A program made the position numbers and the translations under genes. A DNA stretch of 64,000 bases from Hyphomicrobiales bacterium (GTDB lineage Bacteria > Pseudomonadota > Alphaproteobacteria > Rhizobiales > Rhizobiaceae): assembly GCA_900472175.1 (NCBI GenBank), contig UCHD01000004.1:712726-776725 (forward strand), given 5' to 3'. The notes beneath the pieces were generated by a model. The model saw only the letters and a list, made by a program, of their open reading frames with translations. It had not been told where the DNA came from and did not search any database. Positions 54,025-62,830 of this stretch are shown piece by piece (position 1 is the stretch's first letter; every line of letters starts with the position of its first letter).

Positions 54025-55222
54025 AACAAGAATTCCTGCGGGCATCGTTTCCGCGTTGGGACTGACCCAGATCATCGGCTACGGCACGCTCTACTACTCG
54101 TTTTCGATCCTCGCTCCGGGGATGGCCGCTGATCTTGGCCTAAGCCTGGAATGGGTGTTCGGCATCTTCTCGATATCCCTCTTCGTCGGAGGCCTGTCGG
54201 CAACCTTCATCGGCCGCCATATGGACCGTGTCGGCGCGGCAAGCGTCATGACGGCCGGCTCTGCGCTTTCCGCCGCAACGCTTGTACTTTGTGCCTGGTC
54301 GCCGTCCGTGGCCGTCTTCGCTCTTGCCATCGTCTTTCTCGAAGTGGCGTCTGGGATGGTTCAGTACCAGGCCGCCTTCGCCGCTTTGGTGGAAAGCGAC
54401 CCCAAAACGGCGGCGCGGAGCATCACCTATCTTACGCTGATAGCAGGGTTCGCCTCGACGATCTTCTGGCCGATTTCCGCAGCTCTCACGGGCTATCTGT
54501 CGTGGCGGGAGATCTACCTCGTTTTTGCCGCGCTCAACCTTCTTGTCTGTATGCCGTTGCACGTTTGGATCATGCGCGTCGGGCGGCTTGCTTCGAAAGC
54601 GCAAGTTGTCAGACCGCGGGAGGTCGTCGCCGGTGCGCTCGAACCTGAGACGCGTCGCAGGGGTATGCTTCTCGTCTCCATGGCGTTTGCGCTTCTGGGC
54701 TTCACGCTGGCCGCCATCCTCGCTCACATGGTTCCGATGCTGACGGCGCTCGGCCTTGGCACCGCAGCGGTCGTGATCGGAGCGCTGTTCGGGCCTGCTC
54801 AGGTCCTGAGCCGCCTGATCAACATGATCTTCGGGACGAGCCTTTCGCCACCGGCCTTGGCCATCCTGTCGGCCGTGCTTATCGTCGCCGGAGTCACGAT
54901 CCTCGGGATCTCAGGAGGATCGTTGCCCGGCGCCGTCGCTTTCGTGGTCTGTCTCGGCCTTGGTTCCGGCATCAACAGCATCGCCCAGGGCAGCCTGCCC
55001 CTGTACCTGTTCGGAAGCGAAGGCTACGGGGCGATCACGGGGAGGATGGCGGCCGCTCGACTCGCCGTCGGCGCCGCGGCTCCGTTTGTCTTTTCCACCG
55101 CGATGGAGAACCTCGGTATCGGTGTCGCCCTGTTCGCCAACGCCTTGCTTGGCGTTCTCGGTATTCTGTTGTTCGTCGCCGTCGCGACATCGTCGAGACG
55201 GCCCGTGACGGCGACGAACTAA
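54017..55222 (+). CDS. arsK: MFS transporter of the arsenic unit (ArsK-like)
   Basis: The 401-aa protein has about twelve membrane helices and MFS features (GRHMDRVGAASVMTAGSALSA as the A-like loop). It starts with TTG inside the arsR 3' end. Position right after arsR and the 'TQIIGYGTLYYSF' N-terminus fit the MFS arsenite/antimonite efflux group called ArsK. The family is known to contain such carriers; the specificity is inferred from context. It ends 4 bp from the arsH stop on the opposite strand. Confidence 0.7.
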   Translation: MRETRIPAGIVSALGLTQIIGYGTLYYSFSILAPGMAADLGLSLEWVFGIFSISLFVGGLSATFIGRHMDRVGAASVMTAGSALSAATLVLCAWSPSVAVFALAIVFLEVASGMVQYQAAFAALVESDPKTAARSITYLTLIAGFASTIFWPISAALTGYLSWREIYLVFAALNLLVCMPLHVWIMRVGRLASKAQVVRPREVVAGALEPETRRRGMLLVSMAFALLGFTLAAILAHMVPMLTALGLGTAAVVIGALFGPAQVLSRLINMIFGTSLSPPALAILSAVLIVAGVTILGISGGSLPGAVAFVVCLGLGSGINSIAQGSLPLYLFGSEGYGAITGRMAAARLAVGAAAPFVFSTAMENLGIGVALFANALLGVLGILLFVAVATSSRRPVTATN

Positions 55223-55226
55223 AACC

Positions 55227-55937
55227 TCAAATAGATTTCAGCGAGACCCGCTGCTCGAGCTTGGCGGCATCCTCGACGCGCTCGCTGTAACGATCGGTCA
55301 GGTAGGAGGACGCGTCCCTTGTCAGGATGGTGAACTTCACCAGTTCCTCGCAGACATCCACGACACGGTCGTAATACGACGACGCCTTCATCCGACCGTC
55401 GGCGTCGAACTCCTGATAGGCTTTTGCGACGCTGCTCTGGTTCGGAATCGTGATCATCCGCATCCACCGGCCGAGGATACGCATCTGCCCAAGGGCGTTG
55501 AAGGACTGCGATCCTCCTGACACCTGCATCAAAGCGAGTGTCCGTCCTTGCGTGGGGCGCACCGAACCGACGGCGAGCGGTATCCAGTCGATCTGCGATT
55601 TCATCACGCCGGTCATCGCCCCGTGACGCTCCGGACTGACCCAGACCTGGCCCTCGGACCACTCGGACAGCGCGCGCAATTCCATCACCTTCGGATGCGT
55701 TGTGGCGGACTCGTCCGGTAGCGGTAGCCCCTTGGGATCAAAGACCCTGACATCGCAGCCGAGGCGTTCGAGCAGTCTTCGAGCCTCATGAGCAAGAAGC
55801 CGGCTGTAAGACACCTCCCGAAGCGAACCGTAGAGGATCAGGATGCGTGGCTTGTGCGTCGAGAAGGCTGGCCGCAATGCTTCGAGATCGGGCTGATGGA
55901 GGTGATCCTCTTTGAGTGCCGGGAATGTCTCAGACAA
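55227..55937 (-). CDS. arsH: ArsH NADPH-dependent FMN reductase / organoarsenical oxidase
   Basis: The 236-aa flavodoxin-like protein has [44 protein letters not shown] at the start and [22 protein letters not shown], both typical of ArsH, which oxidises trivalent organoarsenicals. It is the last gene of the large minus-strand ars operon and overlaps arsC by 8 bp. Confidence 0.9.
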   Translation of the reverse strand: MSETFPALKEDHLHQPDLEALRPAFSTHKPRILILYGSLREVSYSRLLAHEARRLLERLGCDVRVFDPKGLPLPDESATTHPKVMELRALSEWSEGQVWVSPERHGAMTGVMKSQIDWIPLAVGSVRPTQGRTLALMQVSGGSQSFNALGQMRILGRWMRMITIPNQSSVAKAYQEFDADGRMKASSYYDRVVDVCEELVKFTILTRDASSYLTDRYSERVEDAAKLEQRVSLKSI

Positions 55938-56352
55938 TGCGCTTGCCTTCCCGATCTACAACCTGTTCGCCATCTTCCTTGGTGAAGGGACCCTTCAAGG
56001 TGTCGGGCAGGATATCGAGCACGGCTTCGGACGGCCGTGCGAGCCTCGTGCCGAGGGGCGTCGCGACGAACGGTCGATTGATGAGGATCGGCTCCTTCAG
56101 CATTGCGTCGAGCAGTTGGTCGTCTGTCAGGGTCGGATCGTCGAGGCCTAGGTCCGCGTACGGCGTTCCCTTTTCGCGGATCGCCTGCCTGACCGTCAGT
56201 CCGGCGTCCGAGATCATCTTGACGAGTTCCTCGCGCGTCGGCGGGGTCTTCAGATACTCGACGACGGTTGGCTCGATGCCCGCGTGTCGGATAATGGCCA
56301 GGGTGTTGCGCGAGGTCCCGCAATCGGGGTTGTGATAGATGGTGACGTCCAT
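55930..56352 (-). CDS. arsC: Glutaredoxin-type arsenate reductase ArsC
   Basis: The 140-aa protein begins [38 protein letters not shown], with the catalytic Cys in NPDCGTSRN, and has [27 protein letters not shown] with the conserved R-P. It reduces arsenate to arsenite using glutathione/glutaredoxin. ATG 56352 is the family start; the long ORF to 57117 is an artefact in the acr3 gene. It lies 2 bp after acr3. Confidence 0.92.
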   Translation of the reverse strand: MDVTIYHNPDCGTSRNTLAIIRHAGIEPTVVEYLKTPPTREELVKMISDAGLTVRQAIREKGTPYADLGLDDPTLTDDQLLDAMLKEPILINRPFVATPLGTRLARPSEAVLDILPDTLKGPFTKEDGEQVVDREGKRIV

Positions 56353-56354
56353 GA

Positions 56355-57413
56355 TCAGGTCCTTGTCATAGCGGTGTTTCGGGAGACGGCGGGCGCAGCT
56401 TCGTACCAGCCCTTGGAGCGGTTCACGATCCAGACGACCGAGAGCATCACCGGGACCTCGATGAGGACGCCGACCACGGTCGCCAGCGCCGCCCCGGACT
56501 GGAAGCCGAAAAGGCTGATAGCGGCGGCGACAGCCAGTTCGAAGAAGTTGGATGCTCCGATCAGCGCCGAGGGGCCGGCAACGCAATGGCGTTCCCCGGC
56601 AATCCTGTTGAGGATATAGGCGAGTCCGGAATTGAAATAGACCTGGATCAGGATCGGAATAGCCAGGAGGGCGATGATCGTCGGCTGCGCGATGATCTGC
56701 TCCCCCTGGAAGCCGAACAACAGCACCAGCGTCGCCAGAAGCGCGACAAGCGACAGCGGCTGGAGCCTCGCAAGAACGGCGTCGAGCGCGCGCTCCGTGC
56801 CACCAGCCTTGAGGCGACCTCTGATGATCTGAGCGATCACCACCGGCACGACGATGTAGAGCGCGACCGAGATCGCCAGCGTGTCCCACGGCACGGTGAT
56901 CGCAGAAAGCCCAAGGAGCAGCCCGACGACGGGTGCAAATGCGACGATCATGATGGCGTCGTTCAGCGCGACCTGTGAAAGCGTGAACAGTGGTTCGCCC
57001 TTGGTGAGATTGCTCCAGACAAACACCATTGCCGTACAAGGCGCTGCCGCCAGGATGATCAGGCCCGCAATATAGGAGTCGATCTGGTCGGCGGGCAGAT
57101 ACGGCCGGAACAGCCATCCCACGAATAGCCAGCCGAGCAGGGCCATCGAGAACGGCTTGACCATCCAGTTGATGAAGAGCGTCACCCCGATGCCGCGCCA
57201 GTAGCTACCGACTTTGGAGAGCGAACGGAAGTCGATCTTCAGGAGCATCGGGATGATCATCAGCCAGATGAGGATCGCCACGGGAATGTTCACCTTGGCG
57301 ATCTCTGCCAAACCGATGGTCTGGAATACACCGGGCATCAGATGACCGAGAGCGATCCCGACGACGATGCACAGGCCGACCCATACGGTCAGATAGCGTT
57401 CGAACATGGACAT
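56355..57413 (-). CDS. acr3: ACR3-family arsenite efflux permease
   Basis: The 352-aa protein has about ten membrane helices with the Acr3 blocks GLIILAAAPCTAMVFVWSNLTKGEP (with the essential Cys) and NPLQTPILIQVY-like VALLAIPILIQVYFNSGLAY. It exports arsenite produced by the two ArsC enzymes. It shares its first base region with the end of the other arsC (1-bp overlap). Confidence 0.92.
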   Translation of the reverse strand: MSMFERYLTVWVGLCIVVGIALGHLMPGVFQTIGLAEIAKVNIPVAILIWLMIIPMLLKIDFRSLSKVGSYWRGIGVTLFINWMVKPFSMALLGWLFVGWLFRPYLPADQIDSYIAGLIILAAAPCTAMVFVWSNLTKGEPLFTLSQVALNDAIMIVAFAPVVGLLLGLSAITVPWDTLAISVALYIVVPVVIAQIIRGRLKAGGTERALDAVLARLQPLSLVALLATLVLLFGFQGEQIIAQPTIIALLAIPILIQVYFNSGLAYILNRIAGERHCVAGPSALIGASNFFELAVAAAISLFGFQSGAALATVVGVLIEVPVMLSVVWIVNRSKGWYEAAPAVSRNTAMTRT

Positions 57414-57940
57414 CAGACTGTCTTCCCCTGTGTTCCGGTCGAACCCTCCATCCGGCCGATCTGGCGGAGCTTCTGCTCAAGCGCCATTCTGTCGATCGAG
57501 GTCAGCGGCAGGCTGAGGAAGGCAGAGATGCGGTTCTTGAGGAATCTCGCGGCCTGCGCGAAGGCGCGCTGCACCTCGACTTCGGATCCTTCGACCGCCG
57601 CCGGGTCTTCAACACCCCAGTGGGCTGTCATCGGATGGCCGAGCCACACCGGGCAGGCCTCGCCCGCAGCGCTGTCGCAGACGGTAAAAATGAAATCCAT
57701 CCGGGGAGCGCCCGGTTCCGCGAAGACGTCCCAGCTCTTTGGCGAGAAGCCCTCGGAGGGATAACCGAGCGCCTCAAGCTCGCGGAGAGCATGTAGATTG
57801 ACTTCGCCCTTGGGATGGCTGCCAGCGGAGAACGCGCGGAAGCGGCCTTTGCCCTCATGATTGAGAATGGATTCGCCGAGTATAGAGCGAGCGGAATTGC
57901 CCGTGCAGAGGAACAGCACGTTGTAGGTCTTGTCGGTCAT
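57413..57940 (-). CDS. arsC: Low-molecular-weight phosphatase-type arsenate reductase
   Basis: The 175-aa protein has the P-loop NVLFLCTGNSARSILGE and the Cys in FIFTVCDSAAGEACPVWLG (CDSAAxExCP-type Cys pair), the triple-cysteine layout of thioredoxin-linked ArsC. It is a second, independent route for arsenate reduction in the same operon. It is 15 bp after arsN2. Confidence 0.9.
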   Translation of the reverse strand: MTDKTYNVLFLCTGNSARSILGESILNHEGKGRFRAFSAGSHPKGEVNLHALRELEALGYPSEGFSPKSWDVFAEPGAPRMDFIFTVCDSAAGEACPVWLGHPMTAHWGVEDPAAVEGSEVEVQRAFAQAARFLKNRISAFLSLPLTSIDRMALEQKLRQIGRMEGSTGTQGKTV

Positions 57941-57955
57941 GGTCGTGTTCCGTTG

Positions 57956-58396
57956 TTAGGTCGGTGGCCTGGTAAGCTTCATGATGGTCGCCGAGGCCGG
58001 GCAGATGCCCGAAAGCTGACGGGTGGAAAGAACGGCGGCGGGAACGTCAGGTCGCGCCACGACGGAAAAGCCCAGGATTTTGAAGAACCCGGAGGCTGTG
58101 GTGGTCGCGATATAGACAGTCGACGCCTCTCCCGTTTGATCAACCGTCCTTTCTGCAAGGATTCGACCCAAGCCACGGCCGCGGTATTCCGGCAGAATGA
58201 CCAGCGACCTGAGGAGGCAGGCGTCGCCGCAGTCCTCGATTCCGGAGTAACCGACGATCGCGCCATTCTCCGTTACGGCCCTGTAGAACGAGCGGCCATC
58301 GTCGCAGATATCATCGGTCGGCAGATGCGCCTCGATCAGAGCCGCCTTCAATCCGGGGTGGTCGCCTCCAACAGGCTCAAGCTTGATCAGTGTCAT
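57956..58396 (-). CDS. arsN2: ArsN2-type GNAT acetyltransferase
   Basis: The 146-aa GNAT protein shows the acetyl-CoA loop LLRSLVILPEYRGRGLGRILAERTV and the end GFFKILGFSVVARPDVPAAVLSTRQLSGICPASATIMKL, which matches ArsN2 of ars operons. ArsN-type enzymes acetylate arsenic-containing metabolites (ArsN1 acts on phosphinothricin/arsinothricin); the ArsN2 substrate is less clear. The start ATG 58396 overlaps the arsR stop (ATGA). Confidence 0.82.
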   Translation of the reverse strand: MTLIKLEPVGGDHPGLKAALIEAHLPTDDICDDGRSFYRAVTENGAIVGYSGIEDCGDACLLRSLVILPEYRGRGLGRILAERTVDQTGEASTVYIATTTASGFFKILGFSVVARPDVPAAVLSTRQLSGICPASATIMKLTRPPT

Positions 58397-58746
58397 GACG
58401 GCCTCGCAGCAGGCGCGCAACAGGGCGTGAGTTCAGCGATCAACGGTGCGCACAGTTCGGCCGATCCTCCGCAGCAGTCCTTCAGCAGGAACAGCGTCAG
58501 GTCACGGAACACGTCGAGATCCGCCCGGTAGATAATTGAACGGCTCTGGCGCTCGCTTTTGATGAGCCCTGCCCTCGCCAGCGTGGCAAGGTGGGCTGAC
58601 ATTGTGTTCTGTGGAACGTCGAGCATCCTCGCGAGCTCGCCGGCGGGCACACCTTCCGGTTCATGACGAACCAAAGTCCTGAAGGTTTCGAGCCGGGTCG
58701 CCTGGGCAAGCGCCGAGAGCGCGCTGATTGCACTGTTGTTTTCCAT
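58393..58746 (-). CDS. arsR: ArsR-family arsenic-responsive repressor, unit 2
   Basis: The 117-aa winged-helix repressor has the HTH in GELARMLDVPQNTMSAHLATLARAGLIKSERQSRSIIYRADLD and C-terminal Cys pairs in LKDCCGG and LTPCCAP. It is the first gene of arsR-arsN2-arsC-acr3-arsC-arsH. The clear operator and promoter at 58745-58780 overlap its start. It differs from the unit 1 repressor in the HTH and probably binds a different site. Confidence 0.9.
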   Translation of the reverse strand: MENNSAISALSALAQATRLETFRTLVRHEPEGVPAGELARMLDVPQNTMSAHLATLARAGLIKSERQSRSIIYRADLDVFRDLTLFLLKDCCGGSAELCAPLIAELTPCCAPAARPS

Positions 58747-58780
58747 ATATCCAGAATAACGGATATATAACGTGTGTCAA
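58745..58780 (-). promoter_or_regulatory. Promoter and ArsR operator of the large ars operon
   Basis: On the minus strand TTGACA (58775-58780) and TATTCT (58753-58758) are 16 bp apart. A perfect inverted repeat ATATATCC-N8-GGATATAT (58745-58752 and 58761-58768) covers the -10 box and the first codon. This is a textbook position for repression by ArsR. Confidence 0.75.
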
Positions 58781-59023
58781 CCCGCCGGAGGATGGTCGGA
58801 GTTGGGATAAGTGCCCTTCGGTGCACAATGCCTTTTACAGATTTACCGCAATGTCCGCTTTTGTTGCGCCGCTACTTTGGATGCTATGACAGAAATCGAG
58901 GCGCAAAGCGGAACGCACACACATAGAACGTGTAACTTGGGGTTTGCAATCCTTGCGATGCTGTAGCTACCGTCAATGTAATGGCTCATAGTCCTCGTTT
59001 GAATCTCATCGGAAGAGGTCTCA

Positions 59024-60700
59024 ATGTTCAAGGATCCGAAATCCTGCGCTGAGATACGTCAGACGATTGCAAGCGGCAAAAAGACTATTCGCGCCGTAGC
59101 ACGTGAGAGGGGAATTTCGCGCAACACGGTGAAAAAGATTGTGGCAAGCAGCGGCCCGCGCTCATACGCGATGTCTGAACGTCTGAGGCCAAAGTATACG
59201 GAGGCCTTATCGTATCTCCAGCGAACAAACGGTCTACAGCCCGACGGTTTACAGGCCACGGCAGCGCAAGTTCACCGCTTTCTCGTTCATGAACAAAATG
59301 CGGAATGCAGCTACGCTACTGTTTGTCGCGCAGTTCGCACTTTTCACTCCCACGTGAACGTCTGGGAGTTGGCGCTTGACCGAATTGCTTCAATGACCAG
59401 GAAACAAGCTGCTGCCTTCCTTCGCGAGATAGTAGACCCTTCAAAGCTTCTTACATGGAAACCGCGGGCATTTTTCTCCGAGGGAGCGAAACGCGACAAA
59501 AGCGAGCGTCGAGGCCACCGCGAGGCTATCGAATGGATGAGAAGACTGCAGAACGGCAATGCTACCTATGAATATTTTGGCGCTGCGATGGAGCCGGTAG
59601 AATTCGAAAAAATTCTCGACCGCATTCGGGGTGGAGGGCGTCAAAATAGAAACAAGGGCATCTCGGTCCTTGCGAAAATGAGAGGCTTCAGCGCGCGCGC
59701 GGTGTGCCAGTATCTCGACATAAGCAGGAATAGCTTTCGATCTTTCACACGGCGCTTTGAGCAGCATGGTGCCGATGCCCTATTTCAGAACCAGAGACCT
59801 CGCCGTCGAAAGGCCAGTGATGAAGCGTTAAAAGCCGCCGTGTTCAACTTGCTTCATGAGCCACCTTCGATCCATGGCTTCAATCGTACTACTTGGAAGA
59901 TGGATGATCTGACATCCGCATTGCAGAAGTCTGGGCGCTCCGCCTGTCCTGCCGTTGTTCGTGAGATTACGAAGGCTGCAGGTTACAGATGGAGAAAGGC
60001 AAAGATTGTCCTGACCTCGAACGATCCAGATTTTTCTTCGAAGCTGGCTAAGGTCCAGGACACGTTGCGCAACCTCCGTCCGGACGAAGCGTTTTTCTCC
60101 ATCGACGAATTTGGTCCTTTTTCCATCAAGTCGAAGGCTGGACGAGTCCTGGCCCCACCCGGAGTGTCGCCTGCCGTTGACCAATGGCAGAAATCGCGTG
60201 GCTGTTTAATCCTCACGGCCGCTCTGGAGTTGTCGGCGAACCAAGTCACCCACTTCTACAGTGCCAAGAAAAATACGGATGAAATGGTGAAAATGATGCG
60301 TGTCCTTATCGAAGAATACAGATGTAAGTCTCGTATCTTTATGTCTTGGGACGCCGCTTCTTGGCATGTATCGAAAAAATTGACGGAAGCTATAAACTCC
60401 CACAACCGGGATGCCGTTTTGCGTAAGTATCCGACGGTTGAACTTGTCCCGCTCCCAGCTTCTGCGCAGTTCCTCAATGTGATTGAATCTGTGTTTAGCG
60501 GAATGGCGAGAGCAATCATTCACAGCAGCAATTATGGTTCGTCCGATGAGGCGATCCAAGCCATTGACCGCTACTTCAACGACAGAAATAGCCATTTCCG
60601 AAGCAGTCCCAAAAAAGCCGGGAGGAAAATATGGGGCAAAGAGCGGGTACCAGCGTCGTTTTCGACCGCCAACAACTGCAAGGATCCAGCATTTCGATGA
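59024..60700 (+). CDS. IS630-like transposase with an extra N-terminal HTH region, 558 aa
   Basis: The C-terminal half is an IS630-type DDE domain: D361 in FSIDEFGPFSIK, D443 in MSWDAASWHVSK and E488 in LNVIESVFSGM. Before it is a normal IS630 HTH (about residues 215-262, SARAVCQYLDISRNSFRSFTRRF). The first 200 residues are additional and begin with a second HTH (KKTIRAVARERGISRNTVKKIV) in IstA style. Typical IS630 transposases are near 340 aa. GAAGAGG lies upstream of the ATG. I could not find terminal inverted repeats, so the element's limits are open. Confidence 0.8.
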   Translation: MFKDPKSCAEIRQTIASGKKTIRAVARERGISRNTVKKIVASSGPRSYAMSERLRPKYTEALSYLQRTNGLQPDGLQATAAQVHRFLVHEQNAECSYATVCRAVRTFHSHVNVWELALDRIASMTRKQAAAFLREIVDPSKLLTWKPRAFFSEGAKRDKSERRGHREAIEWMRRLQNGNATYEYFGAAMEPVEFEKILDRIRGGGRQNRNKGISVLAKMRGFSARAVCQYLDISRNSFRSFTRRFEQHGADALFQNQRPRRRKASDEALKAAVFNLLHEPPSIHGFNRTTWKMDDLTSALQKSGRSACPAVVREITKAAGYRWRKAKIVLTSNDPDFSSKLAKVQDTLRNLRPDEAFFSIDEFGPFSIKSKAGRVLAPPGVSPAVDQWQKSRGCLILTAALELSANQVTHFYSAKKNTDEMVKMMRVLIEEYRCKSRIFMSWDAASWHVSKKLTEAINSHNRDAVLRKYPTVELVPLPASAQFLNVIESVFSGMARAIIHSSNYGSSDEAIQAIDRYFNDRNSHFRSSPKKAGRKIWGKERVPASFSTANNCKDPAFR

Positions 60701-60786
60701 GAGTCGGACTTGGCGGCAACGGGGCTCCCATTAACTTATGTCGGCTTTCAGGCGCGCTCGAAGAAGACGTATATGACCGGCTTGAC

Positions 60787-60810
60787 GGCGCTAAGCGGAA
60801 ATCATTTCCG
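60787..60810. repeat. GGCGCTAAGCGGAAA palindrome, second copy
   Basis: GGCGCTAAGCGGAAATCATTTCCG shares its first 15 bases with 51080-51094 and contains the perfect inverted repeat GCGGAAAT-C-ATTTCCGC (last base 60811). It lies in the 298-bp non-coding stretch (60701-60998) between the IS630-like gene and the helicase. Looser relatives (GGCGC-AA-GCGGA) are at 58891-58907 and, reversed, near 58850-58870. It may be a small dispersed element or a trace of earlier insertions. Confidence 0.4.
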
Positions 60811-60998
60811 CAACGGGACGTGAGCCGTCCGTCCGCTTCCGGGCTGGAAAGCGTTAGCGGTGTCACCGCAAAGGCGGACGCGGATGACAGCTTCCGAGTG
60901 CGCATAGACACGCTATCGTACAACCAAGCCGTTGCCGGTAGGAGGCCGCAGAGAACCTACCCGTGATCCTGGGCGCACACAGTGCCCGCCACTCTGCT

Positions 60999-62822
60999 TT
61001 ATTCGACGCGGTTCAGCAGGACGCAGACATCGTCGTTGGGCGACATGATCGTCGTGCGGATCTTCGCGCGGGTCACGCTGACGCGGAAATTCTGGCGGGC
61101 CTGTATCATCGCACCTGAGTTCACATTGCTGCCGACGATACGATCCGGGTTGCCCACAATCTCCCCCTTCACCCGCTTCGGCCAGCCTTCGAAGATGATT
61201 ACTTCGTCGAACTGCTTCCCCTTAGCCTTGTGCATGTTCATCACGACGATGCCGGACTCGGGCTTGTGCGCCGTCGCGAAATGTTCCTGGACGAACGCCT
61301 GCCGCGTGACGGCGAGCGCGTTCTTGTAGCCACCGGTGTCGCGCCAATCCTGTGCAAGGCTCTGACGCATCTGCGTGCCGCGTTCGAGCAGGCGGACATT
61401 GCGGGCTTCCTGCGCCACCTCGGCGAGCCGCGTGCAGGCGCCGGCCTCAAGGACGGCTCGCACCGCGGTCCAATCGGCATCTGGCTGTCCGGTCAAGGCG
61501 AGGGCCGTCGCGGCCTGGTGGACTGAGAACGTGGCCTGGAGGACACTGTTACTCGGCGGCGCCTTGCCCTTGGCGAGGCATCCATTCCACTTTTCCAGCG
61601 CCGACCTGAAACGCGCGGCGTCGGCAAGATGACCCTTCGTCGGCGTCGCCCCGCCGCGTCCGCCGAAGAAGCTGCAGAGTACGTCGACAAATTCATCGAA
61701 GCCGCCGCTGTGACTTCCCTGTTGCAGGAGGAAGGCGATCACCTCGGCGGCAAGGATCGGGCCTTCCATATCCAACGCCGCCGTATGCATGATCGGCGGC
61801 ACATTGCCAAACGGCGCGCGCAGATTGTCGGACACCAGACGCGTCATACGCTTCGTCGGAACCAAGATCGCGAGCGACCAGTCACGGCGACCGAGCGCGA
61901 TAAGCCGTTGCCGCGCCTGCAAAACCTGCGCGACGAGCGACGCATAGGCCTGGTTAGGGTTCGACGCGAACCCTTGATATTCGACGCCTTGATAGGGCTC
62001 CTTGCGAAACTTGCCGGTGAGGAGGTGATTGCCGAAGATCGCGATGTCAGTGCCCTTGCTCCGGTGATTATCCCCCGCCAGGTCGTGTTCGGAGGGTTTG
62101 AAAGCCTCTTTGAAGTGGTTGAGGCGCTCGGGATCGGCGCCGATAAAGTCGAAGATCCGCTGCTCTGGGTCGGCCAGCGCGATCAGCGTGGTGCTCTTCC
62201 CGATTGCCTCGACCGCGCGCCATTGCTCGGCGCTCGTGTCCTGGAATTCGTCAAGGATGATGAACGGGTACATAGTCGACACAAGCGCGCGGACCTTAGC
62301 CGAGCCATGCAACAAGATCGCCACCCGCTCCGCGAACAGGTCGAAACAGACCTTGCCCTCGTCCGTCGCCAATCGCATGCGTTCGGCCACTTCCAGCGCG
62401 GCCTTCTTCGCTTTCTCCTCGTCCGACAGCTTGGAGGGCGCCTTGAAGCCGCTCCGGATCGCCGACAGCGCGATCGCCTCGTTCGGCGGCGTCAGGATCG
62501 TCATCCGCCGCGGAAACCCGACCAGATAGCCGTGCGCCTTGAGGATGCGCCAGAAGAAGGAGTGATAGGTGTCGACCTCGATCCGCTTCTTTTCCTCCTT
62601 CGTAACCGACTCCTCTTCGTCGATCGCCTCGAACACGCGCGAGACTGTCGCGCGTGCGAAGCTGAGAAAAAGGATGCGCTGCCCCGGCTTCAGTTTTTCG
62701 CACGCGATCTTCGCGGCCCTCAAGATCGACACAGTGGTCTTACCCGAGCCGGGACCACCCACAACGAGTTGGTGCCCCTCGACGGTTAGAACATCCTTTT
62801 GCGCGTGCGTCAGATTGACCAT
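60999..62822 (-). CDS. UvrD/PcrA-like helicase, Gabija GajB-like
   Basis: The 607-aa superfamily-1 helicase has motif I GGPGSGKT (22-29), motif II DEFQD (191-195), motif III ADPEQRIFDF (217-226), a motif V MHKAKGKQFDEVII and motif VI RVSVTRAK near the C-terminus. It starts 8 bp after the OLD-nuclease gene on the same strand. An OLD nuclease followed by a UvrD-like helicase is the gene order of the Gabija anti-phage system (GajA-GajB), in which the pair form one complex. It is longer than the first described GajB (about 500 aa), so a Gabija-like variant is possible. Confidence 0.8.
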   Translation of the reverse strand: MVNLTHAQKDVLTVEGHQLVVGGPGSGKTTVSILRAAKIACEKLKPGQRILFLSFARATVSRVFEAIDEEESVTKEEKKRIEVDTYHSFFWRILKAHGYLVGFPRRMTILTPPNEAIALSAIRSGFKAPSKLSDEEKAKKAALEVAERMRLATDEGKVCFDLFAERVAILLHGSAKVRALVSTMYPFIILDEFQDTSAEQWRAVEAIGKSTTLIALADPEQRIFDFIGADPERLNHFKEAFKPSEHDLAGDNHRSKGTDIAIFGNHLLTGKFRKEPYQGVEYQGFASNPNQAYASLVAQVLQARQRLIALGRRDWSLAILVPTKRMTRLVSDNLRAPFGNVPPIMHTAALDMEGPILAAEVIAFLLQQGSHSGGFDEFVDVLCSFFGGRGGATPTKGHLADAARFRSALEKWNGCLAKGKAPPSNSVLQATFSVHQAATALALTGQPDADWTAVRAVLEAGACTRLAEVAQEARNVRLLERGTQMRQSLAQDWRDTGGYKNALAVTRQAFVQEHFATAHKPESGIVVMNMHKAKGKQFDEVIIFEGWPKRVKGEIVGNPDRIVGSNVNSGAMIQARQNFRVSVTRAKIRTTIMSPNDDVCVLLNRVE

Positions 62823-62830
62823 CGCGTCCT

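Noticed and set aside
55930-57117. A 395-aa fusion of an extra domain with ArsC
   Set aside because: The N-terminal 255 codons are an antiparallel-frame reading of the acr3 gene; the true ArsC start is at 56352.
60631-60966. 111-codon ORF after the IS630-like gene
   Set aside because: It starts inside the transposase gene in another frame and shows no family features; it is probably fortuitous.
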